Source of the DNA: Cladorrhinum sp. PSN259
Lineage: Eukaryota > Ascomycota > Sordariomycetes > Sordariales > Podosporaceae
Assembly: GCA_033725935.1 (NCBI GenBank)
Contig: MU867089.1
Location: 186,001-250,000 of the forward strand
Length of the DNA stretch: 64,000 nt
Reading direction: 5' to 3'
Under the pieces are notes generated by a model. The model was given only the letters and a program-made list of their open reading frames with translations, did no database searches and was not told the DNA's origin. Both the position numbers and the translations under genes were made by a program. This document shows, piece after piece, positions 43,094-55,042 of this stretch. The first letter of the stretch is position 1. Every line of letters begins with the position of its first letter.

Positions 43094-46000
43094 CTACTGC
43101 TGCTGCTGTCCACCACCCAACGTCCCCGCCAGATTCATACTCATATATGCATCCCTCGTCCAGTCGTCATCATCATCAGCATCTCTCATCCTCCCCTCTG
43201 GCTCCACACCATTGATCCCAACAACCTTAAGTCCGCCACCTCCAGACTGTGGCCTCAAACTCCAATCATCAAGTGACTCCCGCCCATCAACACCCGGTAA
43301 CCTTATTTGCGGTGGTGCAGCACCCGACAGGCCCCCGTATGCTCTCCCATCCGTAGGAGACCCGGTACCAGTCGTGCCTGCACCTTGCTGATCGTTTGTC
43401 GCTCCAGCATCAAACTGATCAAAATCCGGCAACTCATATCCGTGTCCTCCTTGCCCAAGTCCTTGACCCTGTCTAGTCTTAGTAGGTGTCTGCTCATTAT
43501 CCATCATCTCAGCAATCTCATCAGCCGGCATCTCCACAGGCATCTGATGAGGAGTTCCGTAGCTCTGTTGTTGTTGATGATATTGTTGCTGCTGCGATGA
43601 CTGAATACTCATCGCTCCCATATCAGATTCTAGGTGCTGATACTGCTGCTGAAACTGATACTGCTGATACTGATACTGTTGATGATGCTGCTGATGCTGC
43701 TGCATGTCTAATTCCTGCTGCTCAAGAATCTGTGGTGCAGGTTCCACATTCCTCAAAGAAGAACTTCCAGGGGCTACGAGGGTAGTGCCCGCTCCACTCG
43801 ACGATCGGAAGCTTCCAATGCTAACGCGGCGCTGGTCAAGACCTCCTGGCGAGTGGTCACCGCTCAGGTGATGAGTATCTCCCGCGGCGACGTTGATGAG
43901 TTCTCTAGAGAGATCCATGTCCTTGATAGCAAACTGCGCCATTGTGCGCATCTTTCGGCTGACCCACCCAGCAAGAATCTTGCCGCGCTGCTTTTCACCC
44001 AGACGAGAGCGAGGGAAGTCACCCTTGTTAACAAAGGCAACGATGTCGACCACGATTTGATGCTCATTGAGAATGGCGTTGACGATGACGGGAACGATGG
44101 AGGCGAGGTAAGCTTTGCGCGCTACTTCTGCGAGGACAACAACAAGACCGCCGGCTTGGAAGACAGCACTAAGAGAACAGTTGTCAGCAACAAAACAAAG
44201 CCCAAATCAAAAAGTCCAGAGGATCTCTTACCATCCACCAGGAACAATATTTCGATGACTTCTCTCAACAGACGTCTCGATATCCATAGGGAAATGATTC
44301 AACCCATTAATCTCAACAGTCTCGCCCACACTGCCCAGCACAAACAGGACCTGCATATCCACCAGAGCGCCGCCAGGCCCGATAGGCCGGCGGACGTTAT
44401 GAAGGAAACCAAGATCTCCTGTACGCACATACCGAATGCTCGGGTCCTCTATTGTTCGTCCGTCAAATCTTTCCTCATCAAATATCTCCTTGGACTTATA
44501 GAAGTTCCTGACGCACGCTTCTGAATCAACCCAGATCTCACCAAACTCGCCATCGCTGCACAACATCCGGCTTTCCGGGTTGACAATAGCGATTTGCGTC
44601 GAAACAGGCACCATACCCGAATCTTGAACAAGCAAAGCCTTGGGGTCCCTCTCCGGATCCGTCACATAAACGAGACCGCGGCGCAGAGCCTTAGGGTCCA
44701 GCCAAAGTTCGATCGGCTCAATGCACATGTACGAGCGAGAAGCAATCATGGGATTCAAAACATGCGAGTAAACAGTATTGATGGCTGTCCGGTCGAGCCC
44801 AGCCGTCGCAAAATGCATCCGAACCTTCTGGAACACATCAACGCGCGGACGGCCTTCCGAGGTAATCATCATGTTTTTGAGTTCGTGCAACATGAATCCC
44901 TTGCCGGGAATCATCTTCATGGCATAGTCAAGCATTTGGGGGGTGGCGTAAGTATCCTTAATCTTGTATCGCGATAATACCAAGAAAAGCGAAGCAGGAT
45001 TCTGGGCAAACTCAACTGGCGAGAGGAGATATGTGGGCGTGCCGATGTAAATGCCCATGAGAGCGGTGTGAATGAAACCCAGGCCTGTGGTGCTTCTCAC
45101 GCAACCAAGGACTGGCCGTGAGCTTGTCATTTGGCAGGTTTCCTTCTGAACCTTGCACATGCCGAGAATAGTGTCGTGGCCAAGCTGGACCGCGAGACGC
45201 CGTTGGTCAGGAGTCCAGTAAGTCCAGATGATGACAGGATAACCAGGCTGAACCCATGCTGGATCCATCGTGATGCCCAAGTCTCGCATGCCACTGTTCT
45301 GCTTCGGTGGCTTACTAGTGTTGAACACGCTGGGGATGTTGATTTTGAGAATCGAAGCAGATTGCTTGATATGCTGAGCAACCGGTTTCGATTTCAGGAG
45401 ATGATCGACCTCCTGGTTTACCAGTACCGCCCTTACATGATAGTCTGCCAACAAGTGTAACAATGCTGGGACATCTTCCGACAGTCGATTTTGATCCATG
45501 GGCGCAACAGGAATAATGATTACTCCCAAGTTCAGGCATGCATGAATGGCAAAGACGAACTCTTCCGAGTGTGTGTACATGAGAACCACATGGTCACCAG
45601 CCCTGAGCTTCGCCTTGTTACGCAGATAGACAGCCACGGCGGCAACCTTGGTATCGAACTTTCTCCAAGTCACCCCCTTGCCCTCCTTTCCTCTTCCATC
45701 AATGGTGCAGATGGCCAGCTCCTCTGGCTGTCTGGCCACGCGCCACTGAATGAGGTCGCTGATGCTCGAGAAGTTGTTGAGTGGAGTTGAGGTCCGATCA
45801 TCCATGACCACCTCCCGGCGGTCGATGCCAGAGTACTGCTTGTCCGCTCCAGCAAGCACGTTCCCTCGAGAGTTGGATGCCATTGGCGACCAAATGCCGC
45901 CAACGGGATCAACGCCGACAGGCAAGTTGAGAACAGCATGCTCGACTGCAAACTTGACATGAACACAGGGTAGGTTTCCGAGATCGAATTCTCTCCTACA

Positions 46001-49000
46001 GAGCATGTTTCCAATCTCTCTGCGCCCGTTCTTGAGAACCCGGGGAAGCGAGTTGGGGGCCGTGATCATGACACAGTAAAGGCGGAGGCTATGCTCTTGC
46101 ATGAGGACATCCATACACCTCTCTGCCAGCGAATCAAGCAGAGCAGTATCCAACTGCCGAGGTGGCCCTCCATTGGTAGCTGGAGCTGTTGATGCCGCTG
46201 GAGACTCTAGCACTACAACGGGTAGATGCTCTTCGTTGACAAAGACGTCGAACGCTGAACAGTCGAAAGTCTTGGGCACATTTTTCATGATGCTCACCAC
46301 TAGATGCTGCACAAAGAAGTAACGATGCTCAGCACCATCAGCACTCGTGTCTTCAACCCATTCCACTTTCTGTCTGATGCGGTCCTCATAGAGACCGAGG
46401 ATAAAGATCTTTCCCTCAATGATACATCCCAACAGTCCGGTTCGAAGGAATTCAGGTTCAACCTGCGTGGGTGTAGGTTCGCCGGGATTGAACTTGAACG
46501 GTCGAGCGTGGAAGATCTGTTCTGTATGCTTAGGGAGTGCCCAGAAGCCGCCTGAAAGAGATGGGGAATCGACCCAGATTTCTCCCACGGTATTTGGTGC
46601 TGCTAAAAGGCTAGTCTCGGGGTCCACGACTGCAAGCGTAGCATCAGGGATCGGGTAGCCAAAGGCACCGACACGAATCGTGCCAGGTTCGAGTGTGGTC
46701 CGTTTCCTGGCTTCTTCCCCGATGGCAAGCACCACTACTTCGTTCGTCTTGAGAGCCTCCCGATCAAGAAGGACTTCTGCAAGTTCTGTACTGGTATGTT
46801 GTTCTTTCTTCTTCGTGACCACTTGCCCAAGGAGGGTTGAGAACCCAGTTGCAGGCTCGGGTTTGTCCTCCTCTTCCTTCTCTTCCTCCTCTTCAGGTGC
46901 TTCGCCTGATCCCAGATCAAGTTTTAGAGGGCAACCCATCCGTTCTTCTCCGCCTATCCAGTCCCGGACACTGATGACCATGCCGCCATGTTCAGGGAGA
47001 CAGAGCATTGGCGCCACAACCTCCCGAGCACGGGTATTGCGGAGCGGGCGGAACCAGCGGTCCGCCAGGAGCTCGTTGAACTCACTATCAACCGTCAAGG
47101 TGTCAATGAGACAGAGTCTTACAGTCTGGAAGTTGGGCTCCACTCCCTTTTTGTAATTTCTCGTCGCCATTGGATCCGATTGATAGTTGTAGGCAGCCCT
47201 CTTGAGTCCAGGGTAATCAGCAACCATCAGAGTCGGCTTGTACTTGGTGATCAAATGCGCGTAAAGACCTGGCACTTCAATGGCCTTATTTTCTAGCCAG
47301 ACCGTCGTGTGGCCGCCGTAGACCGCCAATAGCACACCAATAATCATACCAACGCCTTGGCGGGGGTCTAGATAGGAAAGAATTATTTCGCTGCTGGCAC
47401 CTCCCCCTATTAGACGCCCATTCTTGTCGCGCAAGGTCTTGCTGAAAGTATCGCGGGGTTTATCACCTGGAACAGTAGAGACGATGGCGCTGAGACAGGC
47501 CATCTGATGCATGACCGTCCGGTGACTAAGTACGACTCCTCGCACGTCGCCTGTGGGTGCCCGAGAAAATTCGATGTAGGCGAGATCTGGTACATTCAAT
47601 GGCGGAACATCATCCTTTTTTCTGACATAGCTCCCAAATTCGTTTGTTTTCCACCACTCAACACCCTTGGGCCAGTTAAGCTTCTGGGCGGTAATGTCTC
47701 GTTGAAACGTCTTGAGATTATTGTCAGTGGTCAAAGCCAGATGTGCCTGCGTCTGAGTAAGTATCAGATTGAGCTTCTGGTAATCTTGGAGCTCGTTGAT
47801 CGGCACGGCCACAACGCCTGCGATGAAGCAGCCCAGCAAAGCAGTCGCAAAGTCAATGATTTCCGTGTCTCGGTAGATGAGGGCAACACGATCGCCACGA
47901 TATAGCGAGCTTTTGTCCCTAATCACCTGAGCAACTTTTTCGGCTCTCATTGCGAGCTTATCCCATGTAATGGATGCTATCTCTTTCCCCTTACTATCCA
48001 GCACCCAGTATGCGGGCGCTTTTGCTGCCGTCCGGCCTCGGTGCCTCAAGACGGATGCTATATTATCAAAATTTGACATGGGCGTATTCTGGTCATGGGT
48101 ATCATGGATAGCAAATGGAACCTCGCGCGGTTCCAGTGGCTGTTGGTATTGAAGCACTTCGTGTGGGGGCAAGTCGTTCGCAGTTAGCATCGGCGGTGCA
48201 ATAGCCGCCGTCGGGGAGAAGGCATCGCTTGCCGAATACCTCTGAGGGCCTCCATATTCTCCTTGGCCCATCGGATCGAAACCTTGTTGCTGGCCGGCAA
48301 AATCCACGAAATAGACTTGGTTGTCCAACAACGTTCTAGATCTGCCATCAAAAGCACCCTGCGGCGGCTCAGCTGAGTATATGCCTGGCTGCGGCTGAAA
48401 CTCCGGGTTGAAGGCATAGTCCCCTGATACCATTGTCCCTGTCCTTGTGTAGTCTTCCTGCGCTGGCGCAGGGGCAATGAATAGAGAGTCGTGTGCGCGC
48501 ATATTTGGACGTTGCTCTGCCATGGGACCACCAGGAGCCAGCAAGTTTGCCGGGTGTGCGTCGGGATTCAGGTATGGCGACTGGGGCTTGTATTCGGTTG
48601 GTGTCCCCGGGGAATGGGGTGATCGGGAGGCACCAGAACCTGCCGAGTGCGTAGAGTTGCGGTAGCCAGCGTTCGCATTTAAGGCAGCCAGAGACGCGGC
48701 GCGATGGCCTTCGTTCGGGTATTGGGGGTAGCCATCGCCAACTGAATGAATCCGGAGTCCTCCGCCGCCACTGCCACCACTAGCAACGCTATCCCTGGGG
48801 GCAACAAAGTCGCCAATGCCATATTGTGATAGTAATTGGGTGCGCCGTTTCTGGTATCTGGAAGAAGGCAATATCTCATGTCAGCGCGCTGCGATGTGTA
48901 GGTGTAACGGAGGGGGTATCGTAGTCTGGGCTGTCGTACCCCTTTTGAGTGATATCGCCTTCCTATCAAACATAACACGCAGGACCAGTCAGTTATCTTA

Positions 49001-49119
49001 TTTTAGGCTGCAAGGGATGCGATGTCGACCACAGTCCGCAGACGGAATTGTGCACTCACTTCCAGCTCCTTGTCAAGCTCCTCCAGCTTCTCTTGCAGCT
49101 CTGGACTTAGATCGGCCAT
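43094..49119 (-). CDS. cps1: Dip2/Cps1-type protein: DMAP1-binding domain plus two AMP-binding (FAAL-like) domains
   Basis: Four exons on the minus strand: 49060-49119, 48940-48962 (23 nt), 44232-48857, 43094-44168; introns are 97, 82 and 63 nt. The spliced protein has 1927 residues. The first three exons assemble a DMAP1-binding start (LSPELQEKLEELDKELE, then EGDITQKG, then YQKRRTQLLSQYG). A disordered region follows to about 280. Two adenylate-forming domains lie near residues 290-830 and 1080-1740. The usual substrate-binding P-loop is degenerate in both (SRAPTGDVRGVVLSH in the first), while RTGDLGFL-type A7 motifs remain. The C-terminal 200 residues include Gln-rich runs. This is the architecture of animal DIP2, yeast Cmr2 and Cochliobolus Cps1. 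Dip2 proteins are known to control a subset of diacylglycerols. The symbol follows the fungal name Cps1 and is tentative. Confidence 0.92.
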
Positions 49120-50965
49120 AATTACTATTGAGGTATCTCGATATTTGGTAGGCGGACAACCATGCGAGTCCGTAGGCCAAAGCACAATCAATCAAGTGCG
49201 TGCGCTGGTAAACAACGGTCTGGTTACACTTTAGTCAGCGCTATAAGTGATGATCCCCTTTGCCCCCTCAGTTTCTTCGCAGTCTTTCGAGGTTCGGCAA
49301 TATGTGTTCGCGCGACCAAATGGAGACCCCGCCGATGCAGTCCCCGTGTGGTAAAACACAAATTTCAAACTCGTCGCCGAGGGCCCCGAACACTCTGGAT
49401 TGCAATGGTAATAGTTCGCTTGCTGGATGTCGTCCTTAAAATGCACATTGAAAACCCCTAAAATCTTGGTTGTGACGTAGTTCCAGGTTTTTGTTTGGCC
49501 GGTCGAAGCCAGGAACAAGCAGTTATGGCGGGCGCCGGGGATGTCGCCAGATGGCGCGGGTTGGCGGGGCTGCCCAGGAACCCAGCGACAGGTGACTGGG
49601 CTGACCCCTGGTTTCTGGATTTCAGGGATCTTTCTCCACACCATTGTTACCTTTGGGCACCCCTCACTCGGACTTCCAGGCCAGCGTCGAACTGAATACG
49701 AAGTGCAAATGGAATCATTTTATTTTTACCTCACATATGCCTGGTTTTACGAGTTCCTCTTTTATCGGTCAAGCAATTCGGATACTTTTACGTCTTAGAG
49801 CAAAGCATTTACTCGCTTCATCAGTGATATGGATCTTGTCCCTTTTCACCAAGACCTGGTAAGTTCTCTGCTTGGTATCAGTCTTTGAACCGGTGAGAAA
49901 TATAATAGTAGACCTGTTCCTTGTCCGATAGCAGCGGCTGCAGCGCTGTCCTTCACTACCTTCCCTCATAGTACTTCGGTGCATCTGCCCCGCAATTCCC
50001 CGTCTCCAGCACGGTCGTTCGGGTCGGCAGAGTTAGCTGACGGGCCCCACCATCCGGCAGCCAAGAGTTGCCGTTCCGTTACGGAAGGTGGGGCGCAATA
50101 TGCAGAGAATTCAATTTTCTGTGGACTTCTGACAAAAATTCTTTTTCCTCCCACCAACCCCAATTTGTTATTGCTTCTCAAACGAACCTGCTGGCGCCAA
50201 CGTGTTGTTTTGGTTTCTCACAGAGCATCAAGTGTTGCGCTGTTGGAGAAGACTAATTATGCGTGAGGTTGCCAGCGGCAAAAGATAATTATTATGGTAA
50301 GCCATTTCTCTCTCGTCCTTCTAAACTCACCACCACCACGACATATCGCCATTACATGATGATATAAACGCAAACTCACAGACCTGTTCTGAACAATTAT
50401 GTTGAGGTCACGCTTATTCGACTGATTGGATTCCCTCAATCCCAAACCTTATCGCGCTTCGAGTTAGAGAATGCAATGCTAACTGGGCGATAGTATCAAT
50501 CATCTCTCATCGCCACTTTTCTTTGTTGGCTCGAGATACGTGCTGTATTCGAGTCTCCCGCAGATGGCCCTTCTTCTCTCGTCGCTTTGTTCTTCAACCC
50601 GAGCATTGTTTCTAACCTATAAATAAACATTCTTTCATGTCACAATAGCCTTTTCAATTTCAACTTTGCCATTCTATTTTGATATATGCAGTATGGTGCG
50701 AGTCTCATGTCTTTGTTTTCCAAGGTATTTGTATAAATGGTCACCCTCGTCTCGAGAACAAGAAGACTGTCTCGCGATCTGTTTCTTTCTTGTCCGACAT
50801 TCATACCACACTCTTTTTGTAACAGTTCAGTCGGATCTGCTATTCACTCGTCCTATTTAAGCACAAGCCACCGGCGATCAACTGGTTTTCATCTCTTTCT
50901 TTCATCATCCAATACTCGATACTTCAATCTATCGTCTCAAATAACCCATCAGCTCACAGCCCACA
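49120..50965. other. Divergent promoter region, Dip2-type gene / 50966 gene
   Basis: This separates divergent starts. A CTATAAATA match at 50617-50625 and TATTTAA at 50854-50860 are TATA-like elements facing the 50966 gene. C/T-rich sequence from 50700 to 50960 fits its leader. No gene is seen; frames such as 49231-49644 (minus) overlap the opposite-strand frames and lack domains. Confidence 0.45.
50618..50625 (+). promoter_or_regulatory. TATA-box-like element
   Basis: TATAAATA lies 340 bases before the ATG of the 50966 gene. A weaker TATTTAA is at 50854-50860. Which, if either, is used cannot be told. Confidence 0.3.
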
Positions 50966-53020
50966 ATGGACAGCTTCACCCCCATTTTGACCGGTGAGGA
51001 TTATGACTTCCAGGGTGAGTTGGATGAGTTATTCGGAGACGCACTTTCCGGGAATGTTGATATGAGTGGGATGGACGGCGACGATCTGTTTGGCGATAAT
51101 GCCCTGGAGGCAGATGTCCCACAGGCGTTGGGGTCTCCCGAGTTTGCCACGAGTGGTCCTTCATTTCTACTCGAGCAATCACTCCCATTCCCTCAGCTCA
51201 CTTTCCCTACCCTGCCCGAGCAGCCAGTCCCAGCCCAGGAGGAGCAGGATTCAATGTTTTCTCCAACACACATGTATCCTGAATCGCTTCTCTCCGACCG
51301 GCCTCCGCCAATTACGGTTCCGCTCCCAATCCGGGCTCCGGCACCAAAACGGGTTTCTCCGCAACGGCAGGCTGCAACACAGCGTCGTGCTCGTGCTCGT
51401 GCTCGGGCTCGGGCTCCTACTCCGGCAGCATCATTGGCAATGCCAACTTACCTTGGGCAGGCCCCAAATACCTTGGCTCAAGATCAGTCGTTCACCGACT
51501 TCCAGTCCTTTGACTTCAACAATGATGACCTTTTGATGGGCTTCAACCAGCCACCAATGCGTGCACCCGCACCGCTGGTAGCTCCTTCACCAGCCGTTCC
51601 CGTCGTCCTTGATGGTAAGAAGCTTACTCACAACAGGAACCACAAGTATCAGGACAATGATCCTGACAGCGTCTACGTTAAGCCTGTTGGCCTCCGTGCT
51701 TGGGGTCCCATGACCCAAGAGAGGATTCCACAGTCCATGTTTGAGTACAACAACTCCTCTGCTGAACTTCTTCCCTTCAAGTCGTACAGCAAGGATGAGT
51801 TGATCACCTTCTTTACATCATTCAAGGACCACCCCAGCCCATCCAGGAACCTCACCCTCTGGGTCCAGAACACACCGGCACAGTCAAACAACCGGTATGC
51901 CATGGGTCCCAGCTCTGGTAAGTGCCGGTACAAGAACTGCGTCACCCCTCAGAAGACCATCCTCAAGGGCTTTTTCCGAATTGCCTTTGATGAGTTCTCC
52001 CACCTGACGGGCACCAGCCTCGACCCCTTTCACAATGCCGGCTACATGCACCTGCATTGCTTTGAGGAGCTCTTTGACCTTGGCTATCTCATTCACTACG
52101 GTGCGGTCTACTACAACTTCCGTATCCGTGCTGACACGCGGAATTTCCCCTATGAGACCCGCAACCCCATGTCTCTCAACCGGGACCACCCGGGCATGAG
52201 CAGGGCATACAATGAATGGGTTCAGTCTCAAAAACCCCGCTGTGACCAGCTATACCAAGCCAACCTGAGGAATCCCGGATGTTATGATGGGTTCCATCGT
52301 GTCAAGCGCACCCCGCACAACCACCGTCTGGGCTACAGATTGACGATCCAACACCTCGCCTACGAGGTCAAGGGTCGCGCTTCGGCCCGTGACGCCCGTG
52401 GTGGTGCGCACATTGGTAAGCACAAGGGTGACCTCAATCTTTACGTGCAGCTCAGAAGGGCCGAGCATACTGCCAAGAAGCGGAAGCGTGGAGGTGATGA
52501 TGACGAGGATGAAGAGGATGAGGAAGAGGTCCAGATCACTGCAGTCGTTCCCCGGAGGCGCCAGCGTCAGGGTGATACGATCGTCGTCGGTAGTGGTGGT
52601 CCTTCTCGTCCTCCCCCCCTCGGTCTGTCCATCCCTCCTTCTACCCCAATCGCTCAAACCCTTCCCGAGACCCCCTCACAGGTCCCGCGCACCCCTGTTG
52701 GGCCTCGCACTCGTCAGTTCAGCCGGCAGCTCGAGTCTACTTTTGTAGACTTCTTGAACAGCCGGTCGCACTTGACGAGACGCGAGACCCAGGAGATCCA
52801 GACGGCGCTTGGGGACGCTCCTGAACATGTTCAGGAGAATGTCCTCTCGGCTGTTGAGCCCGCAGTTGCAAACTTGTTTGCCCCGCGGAACTCGGTTGGA
52901 TCTGGGGAGCAGGTCACTGTTGAGAAAAGGCTCGGGAAGCTGAGCAAGAGGCAGAGGCGGGATGTCGAGAAGTTTGTGGAGAGGTTGGAGAATAAGGGGA
53001 GGTTCCACAGTCTTTACTAA
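50966..53020 (+). CDS. Conserved fungal protein with Cys/His-containing core, function unknown
   Basis: One exon encodes 684 residues (context ACAATGG). The N-terminus is acidic (DELFGDALSG, DGDDLFGDN), like an activation domain. A Pro-rich part and an Arg-Ala dipeptide repeat (RRARARARARA, near residue 140) follow. The conserved core spans about residues 215-500. It contains GKCRYKNC (Cys320, Cys325), FFRIAFDE, DPFHNAGYMHLHC (His and Cys near 360-365), RNPMSLNRDHP and later Cys residues, so a zinc site is plausible. It ends with LAYEVKGR and GGAHIGKHKGDL. A basic nuclear-localisation-like KKRKRGG and an acidic run (DDDEDEEDEEE) come next, then a Pro-rich linker and a C-terminal helix (KRLGKLSKRQRRDVEKFVE). 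I recognise this core as recurring in Sordariomycete genomes, but no function is known to me. A nuclear role is inference. Confidence 0.8.
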   Translation: MDSFTPILTGEDYDFQGELDELFGDALSGNVDMSGMDGDDLFGDNALEADVPQALGSPEFATSGPSFLLEQSLPFPQLTFPTLPEQPVPAQEEQDSMFSPTHMYPESLLSDRPPPITVPLPIRAPAPKRVSPQRQAATQRRARARARARAPTPAASLAMPTYLGQAPNTLAQDQSFTDFQSFDFNNDDLLMGFNQPPMRAPAPLVAPSPAVPVVLDGKKLTHNRNHKYQDNDPDSVYVKPVGLRAWGPMTQERIPQSMFEYNNSSAELLPFKSYSKDELITFFTSFKDHPSPSRNLTLWVQNTPAQSNNRYAMGPSSGKCRYKNCVTPQKTILKGFFRIAFDEFSHLTGTSLDPFHNAGYMHLHCFEELFDLGYLIHYGAVYYNFRIRADTRNFPYETRNPMSLNRDHPGMSRAYNEWVQSQKPRCDQLYQANLRNPGCYDGFHRVKRTPHNHRLGYRLTIQHLAYEVKGRASARDARGGAHIGKHKGDLNLYVQLRRAEHTAKKRKRGGDDDEDEEDEEEVQITAVVPRRRQRQGDTIVVGSGGPSRPPPLGLSIPPSTPIAQTLPETPSQVPRTPVGPRTRQFSRQLESTFVDFLNSRSHLTRRETQEIQTALGDAPEHVQENVLSAVEPAVANLFAPRNSVGSGEQVTVEKRLGKLSKRQRRDVEKFVERLENKGRFHSLY

Positions 53021-55042
53021 GCTTGGCTTTCCTTAGTAGTTGATTTTTAAAGATTGAAAGACAGCCCTAGAAAGGTTAAGATTAATGAAATGGTATATAT
53101 TATAATGCAACAAAGTAAATGTACATTTTTAAATGTAAAATCTGTTCATTGATGAGTGTGACTAACAAAAGTATAAAAAGCCTTGCTAAGTCTATTTTGA
53201 TTAAAATCACGCCACACAAAAATGCAGCATCTCGTGCGAGGTTGACACAGAGCAAAGTAGAATATATCTCACTGCAGCTTACTTGTGGTTGAGGAGCACT
53301 GATGAGATGTCGTTGGATAAAGTGGGGGTTGGGGGCTAATCAAATTCATAGTTGCGGTGCTGATGTCGTGTAACAATCTGAAGATCCAAGGCAGTCCCAC
53401 CAAACAAAATCCGGTTCCCGTCTCTGGTTGGATCATGATGCATCTCGATATGCACCCGGCATGCAGTTCGTTCCCGCCATCTGGATTGCTTGCCGGGCAC
53501 GAAACAAAATGCAAGCGAAGGGGAGATTAGCGAATCGGAGAGCCCATCCATCCTTACACCTCACACTATCGGTTTCGTCCAGCAGTCAGCCTCTTCCCTC
53601 TTCAACCCCGGTGAATGCAAAAAGAATGAGGACACTTCTCGTGAAGCTTTCCGTTTTCCATTTCGTGGTTTGTTGAGGCGCAAGAGTGTGCAGTGGTGGT
53701 TGAAGAACCTGGAACTATGCAAGGTTCAAGAGTCGCCCCTGCTTTATTAGTGAGAGAGTTTAGGAAAGTGACGCTGCGCCCTGCGTTGCATCGATCGGGA
53801 GGGACTGCAACCCCCCACCAACGGCATCCCCGAACATGGCCCCTGTGTCCGCCAATCCAGAACAACCACAAGCATTTTCCACTTCAACGTTTCTCATCCA
53901 TCTCAGCCCAAGGGAAGCGAGAACGATACCAGTTAGGCAGCGCAGTAAGGCGTTTAGATTCACCCTGGATACCGATAACGAGCAACTTTGTTGATGTCCC
54001 AGTGTTGGTCATGATGAGCAGGCATCCGTGGCGTCAAGCAAGTGGTCCTACTTCTTCTTCTTCACACCAGGCGGGCTCGCCGGTAAAGGAAGGGAGCGTG
54101 TGAACGTGACAATCTAATGCCCGTCGGATTGTGGTTGATGGGAACTAGTCGGCGACCAGACATAAGAATGCTACCTTTCCCAGTCGCACCAGGCAGTTGC
54201 ATTTTCGAAACTCACTTGAATGTCCGAGAGTGATCCCGCGTCAACAGTTTTATATAAAAGAAGCATCTCGTCTCCGCCATCCACAGGCTGTAACCTAACA
54301 TCCTGGGGCTACTGCAGGGGAGCGGCAGAGCAACCATCATTGTCACGAAGAACCCCAAAGAAACCCCCGATCTGATTGGAATGCGCGGCTCATTCACAAA
54401 GACTGTCGAAAACAGGCCTGGATCGACGAATTTGATGGGTGTATCCCACGGCGTCAACCCAAACTAAAAATATAAGAAAAAAGGTACACCAGTCACGGCT
54501 GAGCAGCTGTGCAGCGCCGCAATCCACCAGAGGTCTCTCTCTGTCAGTGGCACTTCACGCTCCTCAACTTCCGGTGGATTCTTTTCTCCATCCCTTCCAG
54601 GTTCTCTTTTTACACTGTCCGGAACCTACACCAACATACGGGTCCGTAGTGCGCGGAAACCCACATCGACAAGGGATTATCAATAAGCTGAGTGGCCGAA
54701 GAAGAAACGCTTACACAAACCTGCGCGGAACCCGACACAACGGCTCACTGCCTGTAGGATTTGGGACCGCAGGACGCAGGGGATTCTCGGGACTTTGTCT
54801 CTCGCCTATCGCATCACAGCAAGTTTCGCACAAGAGCTCCCAGCTGCGACATTCCAGGTGGTTGCGACGCGACACCAGCTTGGAACCCGGATCCTGGGAC
54901 CTTTCCAGACCACGAAGCCGCTCTCCAACTTTCGGTTCAACTCAGTTCAGTCGTACAATAGTTACCGTTCTCTTAACCGCGTCAACATCTCAAACCAACT
55001 GATTCAGATATCTTCTGTCAACGACTTCCAGCACACGTTGTG
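53021..55042. other. Intergenic / leader of pde-1
   Basis: AT-rich 3' flank of the 50966 gene (53030-53200), then sequence with no supportable gene. The frame 54439-55002 (plus) lies just before pde-1, is C/T-rich and resembles leader sequence rather than protein. Confidence 0.45.

Noticed and set aside
54439..55002. 187-codon plus frame before pde-1
   Set aside because: C/T-rich leader-like sequence with Ser/Arg/Thr monotony; pde-1 has its own clear start at 55043.
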